In this document: in pieces, positions 24,363 through 29,414 of the stretch
How positions within the stretch are numbered: the stretch's first letter is position 1
Layout: each line of letters starts with the position of its first letter
Virus record (IMG/VR): IMGVR_UViG_3300042465_005323
Span: 1-31,539 of that record
DNA length: 31,539 nt
Direction: 5' to 3' (one strand)
Source of the DNA: a virus
Made by a program: the position numbers and the translations under genes
Notes under the pieces: generated by a model
The model's database searches: none
What the model was told of the DNA's origin: nothing
Seen by the model: the letters and a program-made list of their open reading frames with translations, nothing else

Positions 24363-24556
24363 AGATGCGCCTTACTCATAATGCGCTTGATGGTTTCAAT
24401 GCTGACATCATTGCGGTGCATCTCAGCAAGGGCCACAACAAAGTGATAACTATCTTCTGAAACATCCCAAAGTGATTCTTTATCAATGCCTTGCTCGGCA
24501 AGATAATCAATTGCATCGGTTTGCAGAGTTAAGTAGTAATTGCCCATTGCGCTCAT
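24359..24556 (-). CDS. Small acidic protein (65 aa)
   Basis: A 65-residue protein starting MSAMGNYYLTLQTDAIDYL and containing EQGIDKESLWDVSEDSYHFVV and a closing helix SIETIKRIMSKAHL. No domain is recognised. The start lies after AAAGGAATATGCG and overlaps the stop of the upstream membrane protein (ATGA). A much longer reading on the same strand from 24817 passes through two other genes and is rejected. Confidence 0.68.
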   Translation of the reverse strand: MSAMGNYYLTLQTDAIDYLAEQGIDKESLWDVSEDSYHFVVALAEMHRNDVSIETIKRIMSKAHL

Positions 24557-24672
24557 CGCATATTCCTTTTCATCCAACGTAGAACGATAATCAAAGCAAG
24601 ACCTGTCCAGAACCAAAACTGGACATACGCTTTCCAGCCGCCAAGGTGCATTCCAAAGAGTAGGTCTAGCAT
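24553..24672 (-). CDS. Membrane microprotein (39 aa)
   Basis: A 39-residue ORF, too short for usual gene calling, is read on the minus strand as MLDLLFGMHLGGWKAYVQF, then WFWTGLALIIVLRWMKRNMR. It has one clear membrane span (about 17-33), rich in aromatic residues, and a basic C-terminus. Start and stop are both fused to neighbours (TAATG and ATGA), which strongly supports translation. It may associate with host membrane proteins; no homologue is recognised. Confidence 0.68.
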   Translation of the reverse strand: MLDLLFGMHLGGWKAYVQFWFWTGLALIIVLRWMKRNMR

Positions 24673-24887
24673 TATGCACACACCTTCTCAATAGGGCAGA
24701 TTTCAACAAGTTCAAGGTGGGAACGTTTTGCCAAGGCTTTACCGTTTTTATCTGCCAATTCTTTTGAGGCGTGAAAAGTCGCGCCAACTTCTTGGGTAAT
24801 GAGATTTCTATACACAACGGCGTGCGTGTAATTGCGAGCCGATTTTCTAGTTATACGATAACCAGTAACCTTGAAAAAGTTATTCAT
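24672..24887 (-). CDS. Small basic protein (71 aa)
   Basis: A 71-residue protein beginning MNNFFKVTGYRITRKSARNYTHAVVYRNL, a strand-rich basic segment, followed by ELADKNGKALAKRSHLELVEICPIEKVCA. Possibly a small alpha-beta fold; no family recognised. The ATG at 24887 is preferred to an in-frame one at 24920 because it is preceded by AAGAGGCAAAATA and overlaps the upstream stop. Its stop overlaps the next start. Confidence 0.68.
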   Translation of the reverse strand: MNNFFKVTGYRITRKSARNYTHAVVYRNLITQEVGATFHASKELADKNGKALAKRSHLELVEICPIEKVCA

Positions 24888-25126
24888 TATTTTGCCTCTT
24901 CCATTGTAATTACTGGCCAATGTGCGTTCTTACCTCGCATCAAATCACAAGTTCCGCCGTGCTTGAATTGAATTGTTATCACCATTCGACGTGGCTGGTG
25001 CGCTGGTTGTAAATCTATGATTGTGTAACTATCAAAGCCATCAAACATATTGCCAGTCAGAATCACATCGCCTGTTGATAGTTGTAATGTGGTTTTTGTA
25101 ATTGTTTTTGGAGTTTCTATTAGCAT
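24887..25126 (-). CDS. Small beta-rich protein (79 aa)
   Basis: A 79-residue protein with alternating strands: TTLQLSTGDVILTGNMFD, DSYTIIDLQPAHQPRRMVITIQFKHGG, ending NAHWPVITMEEAK. The pattern suggests a small beta barrel (SH3- or OB-like), such as an inhibitor or nucleic-acid-binding protein, but no family is recognised. Start follows a GGGGGCAAAATA junction and overlaps the upstream stop (TAATG). Confidence 0.7.
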   Translation of the reverse strand: MLIETPKTITKTTLQLSTGDVILTGNMFDGFDSYTIIDLQPAHQPRRMVITIQFKHGGTCDLMRGKNAHWPVITMEEAK

Positions 25127-25314
25127 TATTTTGCCCCCATTGTGTGTTTTTGAACTTTTAATTGATGTGCTTTTTTGCTATTAGAATTTGTAACAATTAC
25201 TAAGCCACAAGAACAAGGTGTTCTCCAGCCGATAGTTTTTGTGTTTTGCATAGTTTTGTAATTAGTTGCAAAAACTCGATGCATTGAATTATAAACTGGT
25301 GCTTCGTGTAACAT
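25126..25314 (-). CDS. Small protein with CxC motif (62 aa)
   Basis: A 62-residue protein, MLHEAPVYNSMHRVFATNY onward, including GWRTPCSCGLVIVTNSNSKKAHQL. The CSC pair with His residues (positions 3, 12, 50, 57) could bind a metal, but a full ligand set is not clear. ATG at 25314 is chosen; the upstream in-frame start at 25350 would overlap the previous gene deeply. TAATG overlaps at both ends. Confidence 0.65.
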   Translation of the reverse strand: MLHEAPVYNSMHRVFATNYKTMQNTKTIGWRTPCSCGLVIVTNSNSKKAHQLKVQKHTMGAK

Positions 25315-25583
25315 TATGCACCTACCTTTGCAAGAGAATTGAGTTCGCACTGAAGTTCATAAACTGCCATTTCAAAATTATCAATGTCGCGAATATGAAT
25401 ATCTGTTGCAACTGCTTCTAAACGATTGCTGAATGTGAAATCTGTATTGTCGTCATTCCAAATCAATTCGCGGCTTACAAGATAAAGACGAAACAATCCG
25501 CCATTTTTGTAAGCACGAATGTGACCATCTGAAGTTTTTGCATAGCACTTGCCAAGTTCTGTTGCGTATGTTGCTTTTCTCAT
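25314..25583 (-). CDS. First gene of the minus-strand small-protein operon (89 aa)
   Basis: An 89-residue protein of unknown family: MRKATYATELGKCYAKTSDGH, then FRLYLVSRELIWNDDNTDFTF, and an acidic helix IRDIDNFEMAVYELQCELNSLAK. Ribosome binding site GGAAGAAG lies six bases before the ATG at 25583. A candidate promoter lies about 40-68 bases upstream. As the promoter-proximal gene it may be among the earliest expressed phage proteins, an inference from position. Confidence 0.7.
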   Translation of the reverse strand: MRKATYATELGKCYAKTSDGHIRAYKNGGLFRLYLVSRELIWNDDNTDFTFSNRLEAVATDIHIRDIDNFEMAVYELQCELNSLAKVGA

Positions 25584-25622
25584 TTTCTTCTTCCGTTTCC
25601 TGGGGCCTTTCCCCATAGGTCA

Positions 25623-25651
25623 ATTACAGCAGATGTCCATACGATTGTCCA
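25623..25651 (-). promoter_or_regulatory. Promoter of the small-protein operon
   Basis: On the minus strand TGGACA (25651-25646) and TGTAAT (25628-25623) are separated by 17 bases and each differs from the sigma70-type consensus at one position. Transcription would start near 25616, giving a leader of about 33 bases before the ATG at 25583. Confidence 0.65.
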
Positions 25652-25653
25652 TA
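25634..25653. repeat. Direct repeat TGTCCATA x2, candidate operator
   Basis: TGTCCATA occurs at 25634-25641 and 25646-25653, a 12-base period that puts both copies near the same face of the helix. They overlap the spacer and -35 element of the minus-strand promoter, so a bound protein would block it. The same half-site recurs as a palindrome at 25732-25745. Confidence 0.55.
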
Positions 25654-25663
25654 CAACCCAGAA

Positions 25664-25693
25664 TTGACCTTATCGGCGTGTCGCCCATAGGCT
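25664..25693 (+). promoter_or_regulatory. Candidate promoter of the replication operon
   Basis: TTGACC (25664-25669) and TAGGCT (25688-25693) with an 18-base spacer resemble -35 and TANNNT -10 elements. A start near 25700 would give a leader of about 40 bases to the ATG at 25739. The -10 is weak. Confidence 0.45.
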
Positions 25694-25731
25694 GTCAGTG
25701 CCTGGGTGCATACTTAGGCCAAACGAAAGGG

Positions 25732-25745
25732 GGTCCATATGGACC
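25732..25745. promoter_or_regulatory. 14-bp palindrome over a start codon
   Basis: GGTCCATATGGACC is a perfect palindrome whose centre is the ATG of the first plus-strand gene (25739) and whose left part overlaps its GGGGG ribosome binding site. Each arm contains GTCCATA, the half-site seen twice near the opposite promoter. It could be an operator for the same regulator or an RNA hairpin masking the start. Confidence 0.5.
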
Positions 25746-25897
25746 AGATAGTCATTATTGGGGCTTTAGCGGGGATTCTAGGGGTTATCCTGGCCGTTCT
25801 ACGATACGACGCCAGCCCGCTAGATGAGGCCATCAAGCAGGCCCAGGAATGGGATTCTAGCCAGAAGAAGATGCAGCAGGCATTGGAGCGCAAATGA
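25739..25897 (+). CDS. Small membrane protein (52 aa), first gene of plus operon
   Basis: A 52-residue protein with an N-terminal membrane span (DQIVIIGALAGILGVILAVL, about 2-21) and a helical cytoplasmic tail (SPLDEAIKQAQEWDSSQKKMQQALERK). Its ATG lies within the 14-bp palindrome and follows AAAGGGGG. The stop overlaps the next start as ATGA. No family recognised; being first in the operon and membrane-bound, it could be an early membrane-targeted factor. Confidence 0.72.
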   Translation: MDQIVIIGALAGILGVILAVLRYDASPLDEAIKQAQEWDSSQKKMQQALERK

Positions 25898-26241
25898 GAC
25901 ATAGAGAGCCACTCTTTAGCGTCCACGCCACAGGGGATGGGGAATTTGCCATCTACCTTGAAGAGCGCGATGCCAACCTAGACCTGTTAGAAGATGTCAC
26001 TGACCAGGTGAATCTAATTGACCTTGCAGGACTTAAAGAATTTGCCAGTGTTGATGCTCTCAAGCATTTAGATGCTGCAAGTCGCCTTGATAAAGTCCGT
26101 GCTGGAATGCCCGATGTCATTTGCAAGATTGCAAAATTGACAGAGGCAGAGGCGCTGACCCTGGCGGAGCAACTGATTATGATTGTGAAAGAATATCGGG
26201 CGATGAACAAGAAGCCCGCAAAACTAGAGTTGGTAAAGTAA
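25894..26241 (+). CDS. Hypothetical protein (115 aa)
   Basis: A 115-residue acidic helical protein: FSVHATGDGEFAIYLEERDANLDLLEDVT, a middle helix KEFASVDALKHLDAASRLDKVRAGM and a C-terminal EAEALTLAEQLIMIVKEYRAMNKK. No family recognised. It overlaps its neighbours by ATGA at the start and TAATG at the end. It sits before the resolvase gene, so a role in replication or recombination is possible but not shown. Confidence 0.68.
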   Translation: MRHREPLFSVHATGDGEFAIYLEERDANLDLLEDVTDQVNLIDLAGLKEFASVDALKHLDAASRLDKVRAGMPDVICKIAKLTEAEALTLAEQLIMIVKEYRAMNKKPAKLELVK

Positions 26242-26591
26242 TGGCCAACCCGAATGGTCGTAAAGGTGCTGCTTTCGAACTGGGAGTTCTCAAGTGGTTG
26301 CGTTCTCACGGTATCAATGCAGAACGTTTGCGACTTTCGGGTCAGAAGGATGAAGGCGACATTGTTGCCATCATCGCGGGCAAGACTCATATCCTTGAGT
26401 TGAAGAACCGCAAATCCATTTCTTTACCTGCCTTCTGGGAAGAAGCGGTTGTTGAATCTAAGAACTACGCCAAAGCGCGTAATTTAGATGAGACGCCACC
26501 TGCGTTTGTAATCATCAAGCGCAGGAATTCTTCCATCGAGAAGGCTTTCGTGGTTCAGGATTTGGATTCCTGGCTGAAGGAGAGGTTGTGA
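26241..26591 (+). CDS. PD-(D/E)XK nuclease, Holliday junction resolvase-like
   Basis: This 116-residue protein has the minimal PD-(D/E)XK core found in archaeal-type Hjc and phage resolvases: helix with Glu13 (GAAFELGVLKWLRSHG), Asp40 in DEGDIVAI, then ILELKNRK with Glu53 and Lys55, and a downstream helix AFWEEAVVESKNYAKAR. Short length and absence of other domains suit a junction- or branched-DNA-resolving enzyme that frees concatemers for packaging. The ATG at 26241 shares the TAATG overlap; an in-frame start at 26121 would lie within the upstream gene. Confidence 0.78.
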   Translation: MANPNGRKGAAFELGVLKWLRSHGINAERLRLSGQKDEGDIVAIIAGKTHILELKNRKSISLPAFWEEAVVESKNYAKARNLDETPPAFVIIKRRNSSIEKAFVVQDLDSWLKERL

Positions 26592-27061
26592 ATTTTTTTG
26601 AATTCATTCCCATCATCCCCAACTTGCCAAGAGCCAAATGCAAAGAGATTGAAGATTCAAATATCTTCTTTCCAGAATCACGCGCACAAGAGCGAACGTC
26701 GCTCCCTGCCATCCGCAAGATGTGTGATGGCTGTATCGAACGAAAGGAGTGCTTGGACTATGCACTCGACAACGAAATCCCCTATGGAATATGGGCGGGT
26801 TTCACGCCAGAGCAACGCAAGCGAATGCTTAACGCACGTTATGCGAATGCTCCACGCGCCAACTATGCGGAAAAGGTCCGTGTGATGTTCGGGTCGGGTT
26901 GCACACCAAAAGAAATCGCAGCAGCACTTCATCTTGAGCATTCGTATGTAACGACTGTTCTCAAGCGTGCTGGTGTGAAATTGGAAGGAGAAATCCAATC
27001 ACAACTAACAGACGAAAAACGTGGCGGGGAATCGCCATTATCATCGGGGTTTCAGCAATGA
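26588..27061 (+). CDS. WhiB-family regulator with C-terminal HTH
   Basis: A 157-residue protein. Residues 15-75 form a WhiB domain: Cys18, then Cys46, Cys49 and Cys55 in MCDGCIERKECLDYAL, followed by the diagnostic GIWAG (67-71). These ligands hold a 4Fe-4S cluster and the domain normally binds the principal sigma factor. Unlike typical WhiB proteins it continues with a helix-turn-helix-like segment (about 92-130: GCTPKEIAAALHLEHSYVTTVLKRAGV). It starts at GTG in a GTGA overlap with the resolvase. WhiB is restricted to actinobacteria and their phages, which marks the host group. Confidence 0.9.
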   Translation: MNFFEFIPIIPNLPRAKCKEIEDSNIFFPESRAQERTSLPAIRKMCDGCIERKECLDYALDNEIPYGIWAGFTPEQRKRMLNARYANAPRANYAEKVRVMFGSGCTPKEIAAALHLEHSYVTTVLKRAGVKLEGEIQSQLTDEKRGGESPLSSGFQQ

Positions 27062-27429
27062 CATCACTATTGGTCAACGCTGCCTTTGCACCACAGCCAG
27101 CAATACCCGCCACCGTCATCTACAAGGAGAGGCCAGCACTAATGCAGGTCAATGCCAAGGAGATAGCGCGGGAATTGCTAACAAAAAAACAGTTCGCCTG
27201 TTTTACAAAATTGGTCGGTAAGGAATCCGCTTGGAATCCCAAGGCCAAGAATCCTAAGAGCAGCGCCCGTGGAATTGGGCAGTTGCTTCGCGGAACATAT
27301 AAGGGTCTTGGGATGAAACATTCCGAGGCTGGTGTCGCTCAAACTGTAGCAACCTTGGCGTATATCCATCGTCGGCATTTAACGCCGTGCAATGCCTGGA
27401 TTCACTTCCAGCGCCATAATTGGTACTAA
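27058..27429 (+). CDS. Secreted lytic transglycosylase-like protein
   Basis: The conventional reading is 123 residues from an ATG at 27058 (ATGA overlap). It has an SLT-type catalytic core: FTKLVGKESAWNPKAKNP with the probable catalytic Glu56, then SARGIGQLL and the helical AQTVATLAYIHRRHLTP. The same frame is open upstream to 26938 and encodes an excellent signal peptide (NRRKTWRGIAIIIGVSA, then MTSLLVNAAFA), yet the only start candidates upstream are AUU/AUC. An AUC at 26998 sits seven bases after AAGGAG. Either start gives some signal character; the longer gives a complete one. Likely acts on peptidoglycan after export. Confidence 0.72.
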   Translation: MTSLLVNAAFAPQPAIPATVIYKERPALMQVNAKEIARELLTKKQFACFTKLVGKESAWNPKAKNPKSSARGIGQLLRGTYKGLGMKHSEAGVAQTVATLAYIHRRHLTPCNAWIHFQRHNWY

Positions 27430-27449
27430 AAAATGACTAGGGGGTAACT

Positions 27450-27761
27450 ATGTCAATGCAAATAGAAAAAGGTGTTGTTGTCTTAGATGACAACACTGCT
27501 CAATGGCTAAAGCAATACCGAGAAGCCTTGGCCAAGATTAAAGAATGGCAAGAAGTTGCCGATATTGCTCGCTCTCGCCTGGAGACTGCTCTGGGCGATT
27601 GCGAGGAAGCGGTTCACAATGGGCAAACCGTCATCCGATGGACCCAGATTGAATCTAAGCGCTTTGATACCAAACGCGCTAGAGAAATCTTGCCACCACA
27701 AGTTATCGAGATGCTTGAAGTAATTCAACAAACTCGCAGATTCTCTTTGATTGATAATTAA
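27450..27761 (+). CDS. Coiled-coil protein, possible exonuclease partner (103 aa)
   Basis: This 103-residue protein has an N-terminal coiled coil (AQWLKQYREALAKIKEWQEVADIARSRLETAL) and a small strand-helix C-terminal part (GQTVIRWTQIESKRFDTKRAREILPPQVIEML). The latter pattern resembles the C-terminal tail found fused to YqaJ-type phage exonucleases. A Cas4-like nuclease lies two genes downstream, so it may be a detached accessory of it. AGGGGGTAACT provides the ribosome binding site. Similarity is by pattern only. Confidence 0.62.
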   Translation: MSMQIEKGVVVLDDNTAQWLKQYREALAKIKEWQEVADIARSRLETALGDCEEAVHNGQTVIRWTQIESKRFDTKRAREILPPQVIEMLEVIQQTRRFSLIDN

Positions 27762-27844
27762 TGAGCATCAACAATCCTTGGATAAGTCCAATCACACCGT
27801 CAATTCCAGATGAAGAAATCTGGGAAGATGAGGATGACGAATGA
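27761..27844 (+). CDS. Acidic microprotein (27 aa)
   Basis: A 27-codon ORF, MSINNPWISPITPSIPDEE onward, ending in a strongly acidic IWEDEDDE. It starts in a TAATG overlap with the preceding gene and ends in an ATGA overlap with the Cas4-like nuclease, so it fills the only gap between them. Precise coupling at both ends supports translation. An acidic tail following aromatic/proline residues looks like an SSB-type C-terminal tip, but function is unknown. Confidence 0.5.
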   Translation: MSINNPWISPITPSIPDEEIWEDEDDE

Positions 27845-28578
27845 CATTTGCATCAATATCTTCACCAGGTCAACAAGTTGCGCAACAATTGAAAGAATTG
27901 ATTGTGCAGGCTGGAACCTGGTCGCCGAGAAGCAAGCAAATTGCCATCGGTCCTTCAGAGATTGGACACGAATGTTCACGCAGGTTGGCTTACAAACTGC
28001 TTGATTGGGAGAAGCCAAATGAAAGCGGCTCTTCCTCTTGGGCAGCCCAAGTCGGCATTGCAATCCACGCATACTTGGCTGAAGTCTTTGGCAAAATCGA
28101 AGGCTACGAAGTTGAGCAGCGGGTTGTGATTCGTTCCAACTTATCGGGAACTGTTGACTTATTTGACAGCATCCGTGGCATTGTCCTGGATTGGAAAACT
28201 GTCGGATTTAATCAGTTGAAAGAACGTCGCAGTGAAGGTGCGACGATTCAGCAGCAGGTGCAGATTCAACTTTATGGTTACGGCAAAGCCCAATCAGGTG
28301 CTACCGTCAACAAGGTCGGTCTGGTCTATCTGCCAACATCAGGGGCTTTAGAAGATATGCACTGCGAACTCTTTGACTACGATGAGAGCGTTGCATTGAA
28401 AGCCTTGTCACGCATTGATGACCTTTACACGCTACTTTCAACGGTAGATGTAGAAGCCAATCCAACAATGCTCAATGTGATACCAGCAGCGCCATCGAGG
28501 AACTGTAATTGGTGTCCATACTTCATACCATTTAGCAAAGATTTAGCGAAAGGATGCAACGGTGACACCCAAGCCTAA
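27841..28578 (+). CDS. Cas4/RecB-like exonuclease with Fe-S cysteines
   Basis: A 245-residue PD-(D/E)XK exonuclease. Motifs: GIAIH (72-76), the metal ligand Asp106 in LSGTVDLFD, the Asp117-x-Lys119 in GIVLDWKTVG, and QIQLYGY for the Q-x-x-x-Y helix. Cys45 near the N-terminus and Cys222, Cys225 and Cys239 at the C-terminus (NCNWCPYF...KGCNG) match the 4Fe-4S arrangement of Cas4/AddB nucleases. With the SSB-like protein at 28815 it probably forms the phage's end-resection recombination system. No cas genes or CRISPR array are nearby. Confidence 0.85.
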   Translation: MTFASISSPGQQVAQQLKELIVQAGTWSPRSKQIAIGPSEIGHECSRRLAYKLLDWEKPNESGSSSWAAQVGIAIHAYLAEVFGKIEGYEVEQRVVIRSNLSGTVDLFDSIRGIVLDWKTVGFNQLKERRSEGATIQQQVQIQLYGYGKAQSGATVNKVGLVYLPTSGALEDMHCELFDYDESVALKALSRIDDLYTLLSTVDVEANPTMLNVIPAAPSRNCNWCPYFIPFSKDLAKGCNGDTQA

Positions 28579-28795
28579 ATTGATAATCTCTTCAATGAAT
28601 AGATTTCAAGCCTTAGTTTTGCGCTTAGTTGCAAGATGCCTTGGCATCCGTGGTGATGCCTACATCTGTCTGCTAGTAACAGAAGATGAGTTGCCAGAAG
28701 ATTACATCGCAGTATTTGATAATGAATATACAATCAACGACATTGTAAAAAACAATGAAGAAGATGCAATGAATAGAGTTAGAGAAAACAACTAA
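28562..28795 (+). CDS. Hypothetical protein (77 aa)
   Basis: A 77-residue ORF with GTG start at 28562 after AAAGGATGCAACG, overlapping the nuclease end by 17 bases; an ATG at 28595 is the alternative. It has a hydrophobic, basic first half (NRFQALVLRLVARCLGIRGDAYICLLV) and an acidic tail (ELPEDYIAVFDNEYTIND, EEDAMNRVRENN). No family recognised. Placement between nuclease and SSB-like gene suggests a recombination accessory role, unproven. Confidence 0.6.
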   Translation: MTPKPKLIISSMNRFQALVLRLVARCLGIRGDAYICLLVTEDELPEDYIAVFDNEYTINDIVKNNEEDAMNRVRENN

Positions 28796-28814
28796 CAGAA
28801 ATGGAGTCGGGGGA

Positions 28815-29276
28815 ATGGCCTTCGTCGCACCAAGTAACAACACAAGTGACATCGTAAAAGTCGCTGACCTAGCGAATCACTTGCTTATCATCTCACCTAT
28901 GGAATACAAGACAGGTATTCCAACAGTTCACGGAGAAGCAGAAGCAATCGAAGTGAACATCATTGACCTTGATACCAACAAGGAGCATTCATCTCTTCTT
29001 TGGTTCAATGTCGCATTACGCAATGCTCTCAAGAGTAAAACAGGTCAGAAGGTTCTTGCCCGTATTGGACAAGGAACTGCCAAGCCTGGCAAGTCGGCAC
29101 CGTGGATTCTCATTGACGCCACAGGTGATGCAACAGCATTAGCAAAGGCAAATGCCTATCTTGGCAGTGCGGGAGCAAAGCCAGACGCAACGCCTGCGCC
29201 TGCGCCTGTTGACCCAAACAATCTATCGCCTGAAGTTCTAGCGCTACTTGGGCAACTAGGAGCAAAACCAGTATAA
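28815..29276 (+). CDS. SSB-like protein
   Basis: This 153-residue protein has a strand-rich first two-thirds (DLANHLLIISPMEYKTGI, GEAEAIEVNIIDLDTN, SLLWFNVALRNALKSKTGQKVLARIGQG, SAPWILIDAT) compatible with an OB fold, then a linker rich in Ala and Pro and a short hydrophobic end. Proteins of this type accompany Cas4-like exonucleases in actinophages and are probable single-strand DNA-binding proteins. It lacks the acidic tip typical of bacterial SSB. The start follows GTCGGGGGA. The call relies on pattern and context. Confidence 0.6.
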   Translation: MAFVAPSNNTSDIVKVADLANHLLIISPMEYKTGIPTVHGEAEAIEVNIIDLDTNKEHSSLLWFNVALRNALKSKTGQKVLARIGQGTAKPGKSAPWILIDATGDATALAKANAYLGSAGAKPDATPAPAPVDPNNLSPEVLALLGQLGAKPV

Positions 29277-29282
29277 ATAGAA

Positions 29283-29321
29283 TCTTGGTTGGTTTCCCTT
29301 CCGTTTCCAACCAAGACGGAA
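29283..29321 (+). other. Hairpin with competing alternative stem
   Basis: TCTTGGTTGG (29283-29292) pairs with CCAACCAAGA (29307-29316). TTCCGT in its loop (29300-29305) can instead pair with ACGGAA (29316-29321), and the two foldings exclude each other. No T-run follows, so simple termination is unlikely. Confidence 0.5.
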
Positions 29322-29356
29322 CGCCTGGGGGACACGTCATCGGGGTCAAAGATGTG

Positions 29357-29383
29357 TGGTGGTTCGATTCCACCAGTTCCACG
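29357..29383 (+). other. tRNA T-arm/acceptor-like element
   Basis: TGGTGG-TTCGATT-CCACCA forms a six-pair stem around a canonical tRNA T-loop, followed by GTTCCACG, which looks like a 3' acceptor strand and discriminator. Upstream, GGAAC (29318-29322) can pair with GTTCC, and CATC...GATG flanks a loop containing GTC, but the 65-base whole lacks a D-arm and has no U33. It is either a degenerate tRNA, a fragment of a tRNA/tmRNA 3' end as in phage att sites, or mimicry. Confidence 0.4.
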
Positions 29384-29414
29384 CAAGCCATCACTATAAA
29401 GAAAGGAACAGGTA

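Noticed and set aside
24359-24817. A 152-residue minus-strand reading
   Set aside because: Its first 87 residues run through two better supported coupled genes; the 65-residue C-terminal part has its own ribosome site and start.
27841-28578. CRISPR association suggested by the Cas4-like nuclease
   Set aside because: No repeat-spacer array or other cas gene is present; phage Cas4-like nucleases commonly serve recombination.
29283-29316. Intrinsic terminator after the SSB-like gene
   Set aside because: The stem is strong but there is no T-tract, and a competing stem uses its loop.
29317-29382. Complete tRNA-Asp (GTC)
   Set aside because: Only 65 bases, no D-arm, mismatched acceptor ends and G instead of U before the anticodon; kept only as a tRNA-like element.
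29110-29394. Minus-strand ORFs opposite the SSB-like gene ending in a GTGGIEPP-like peptide
   Set aside because: This peptide is a well-known artefact of translating a tRNA T-arm in reverse; no coding support.
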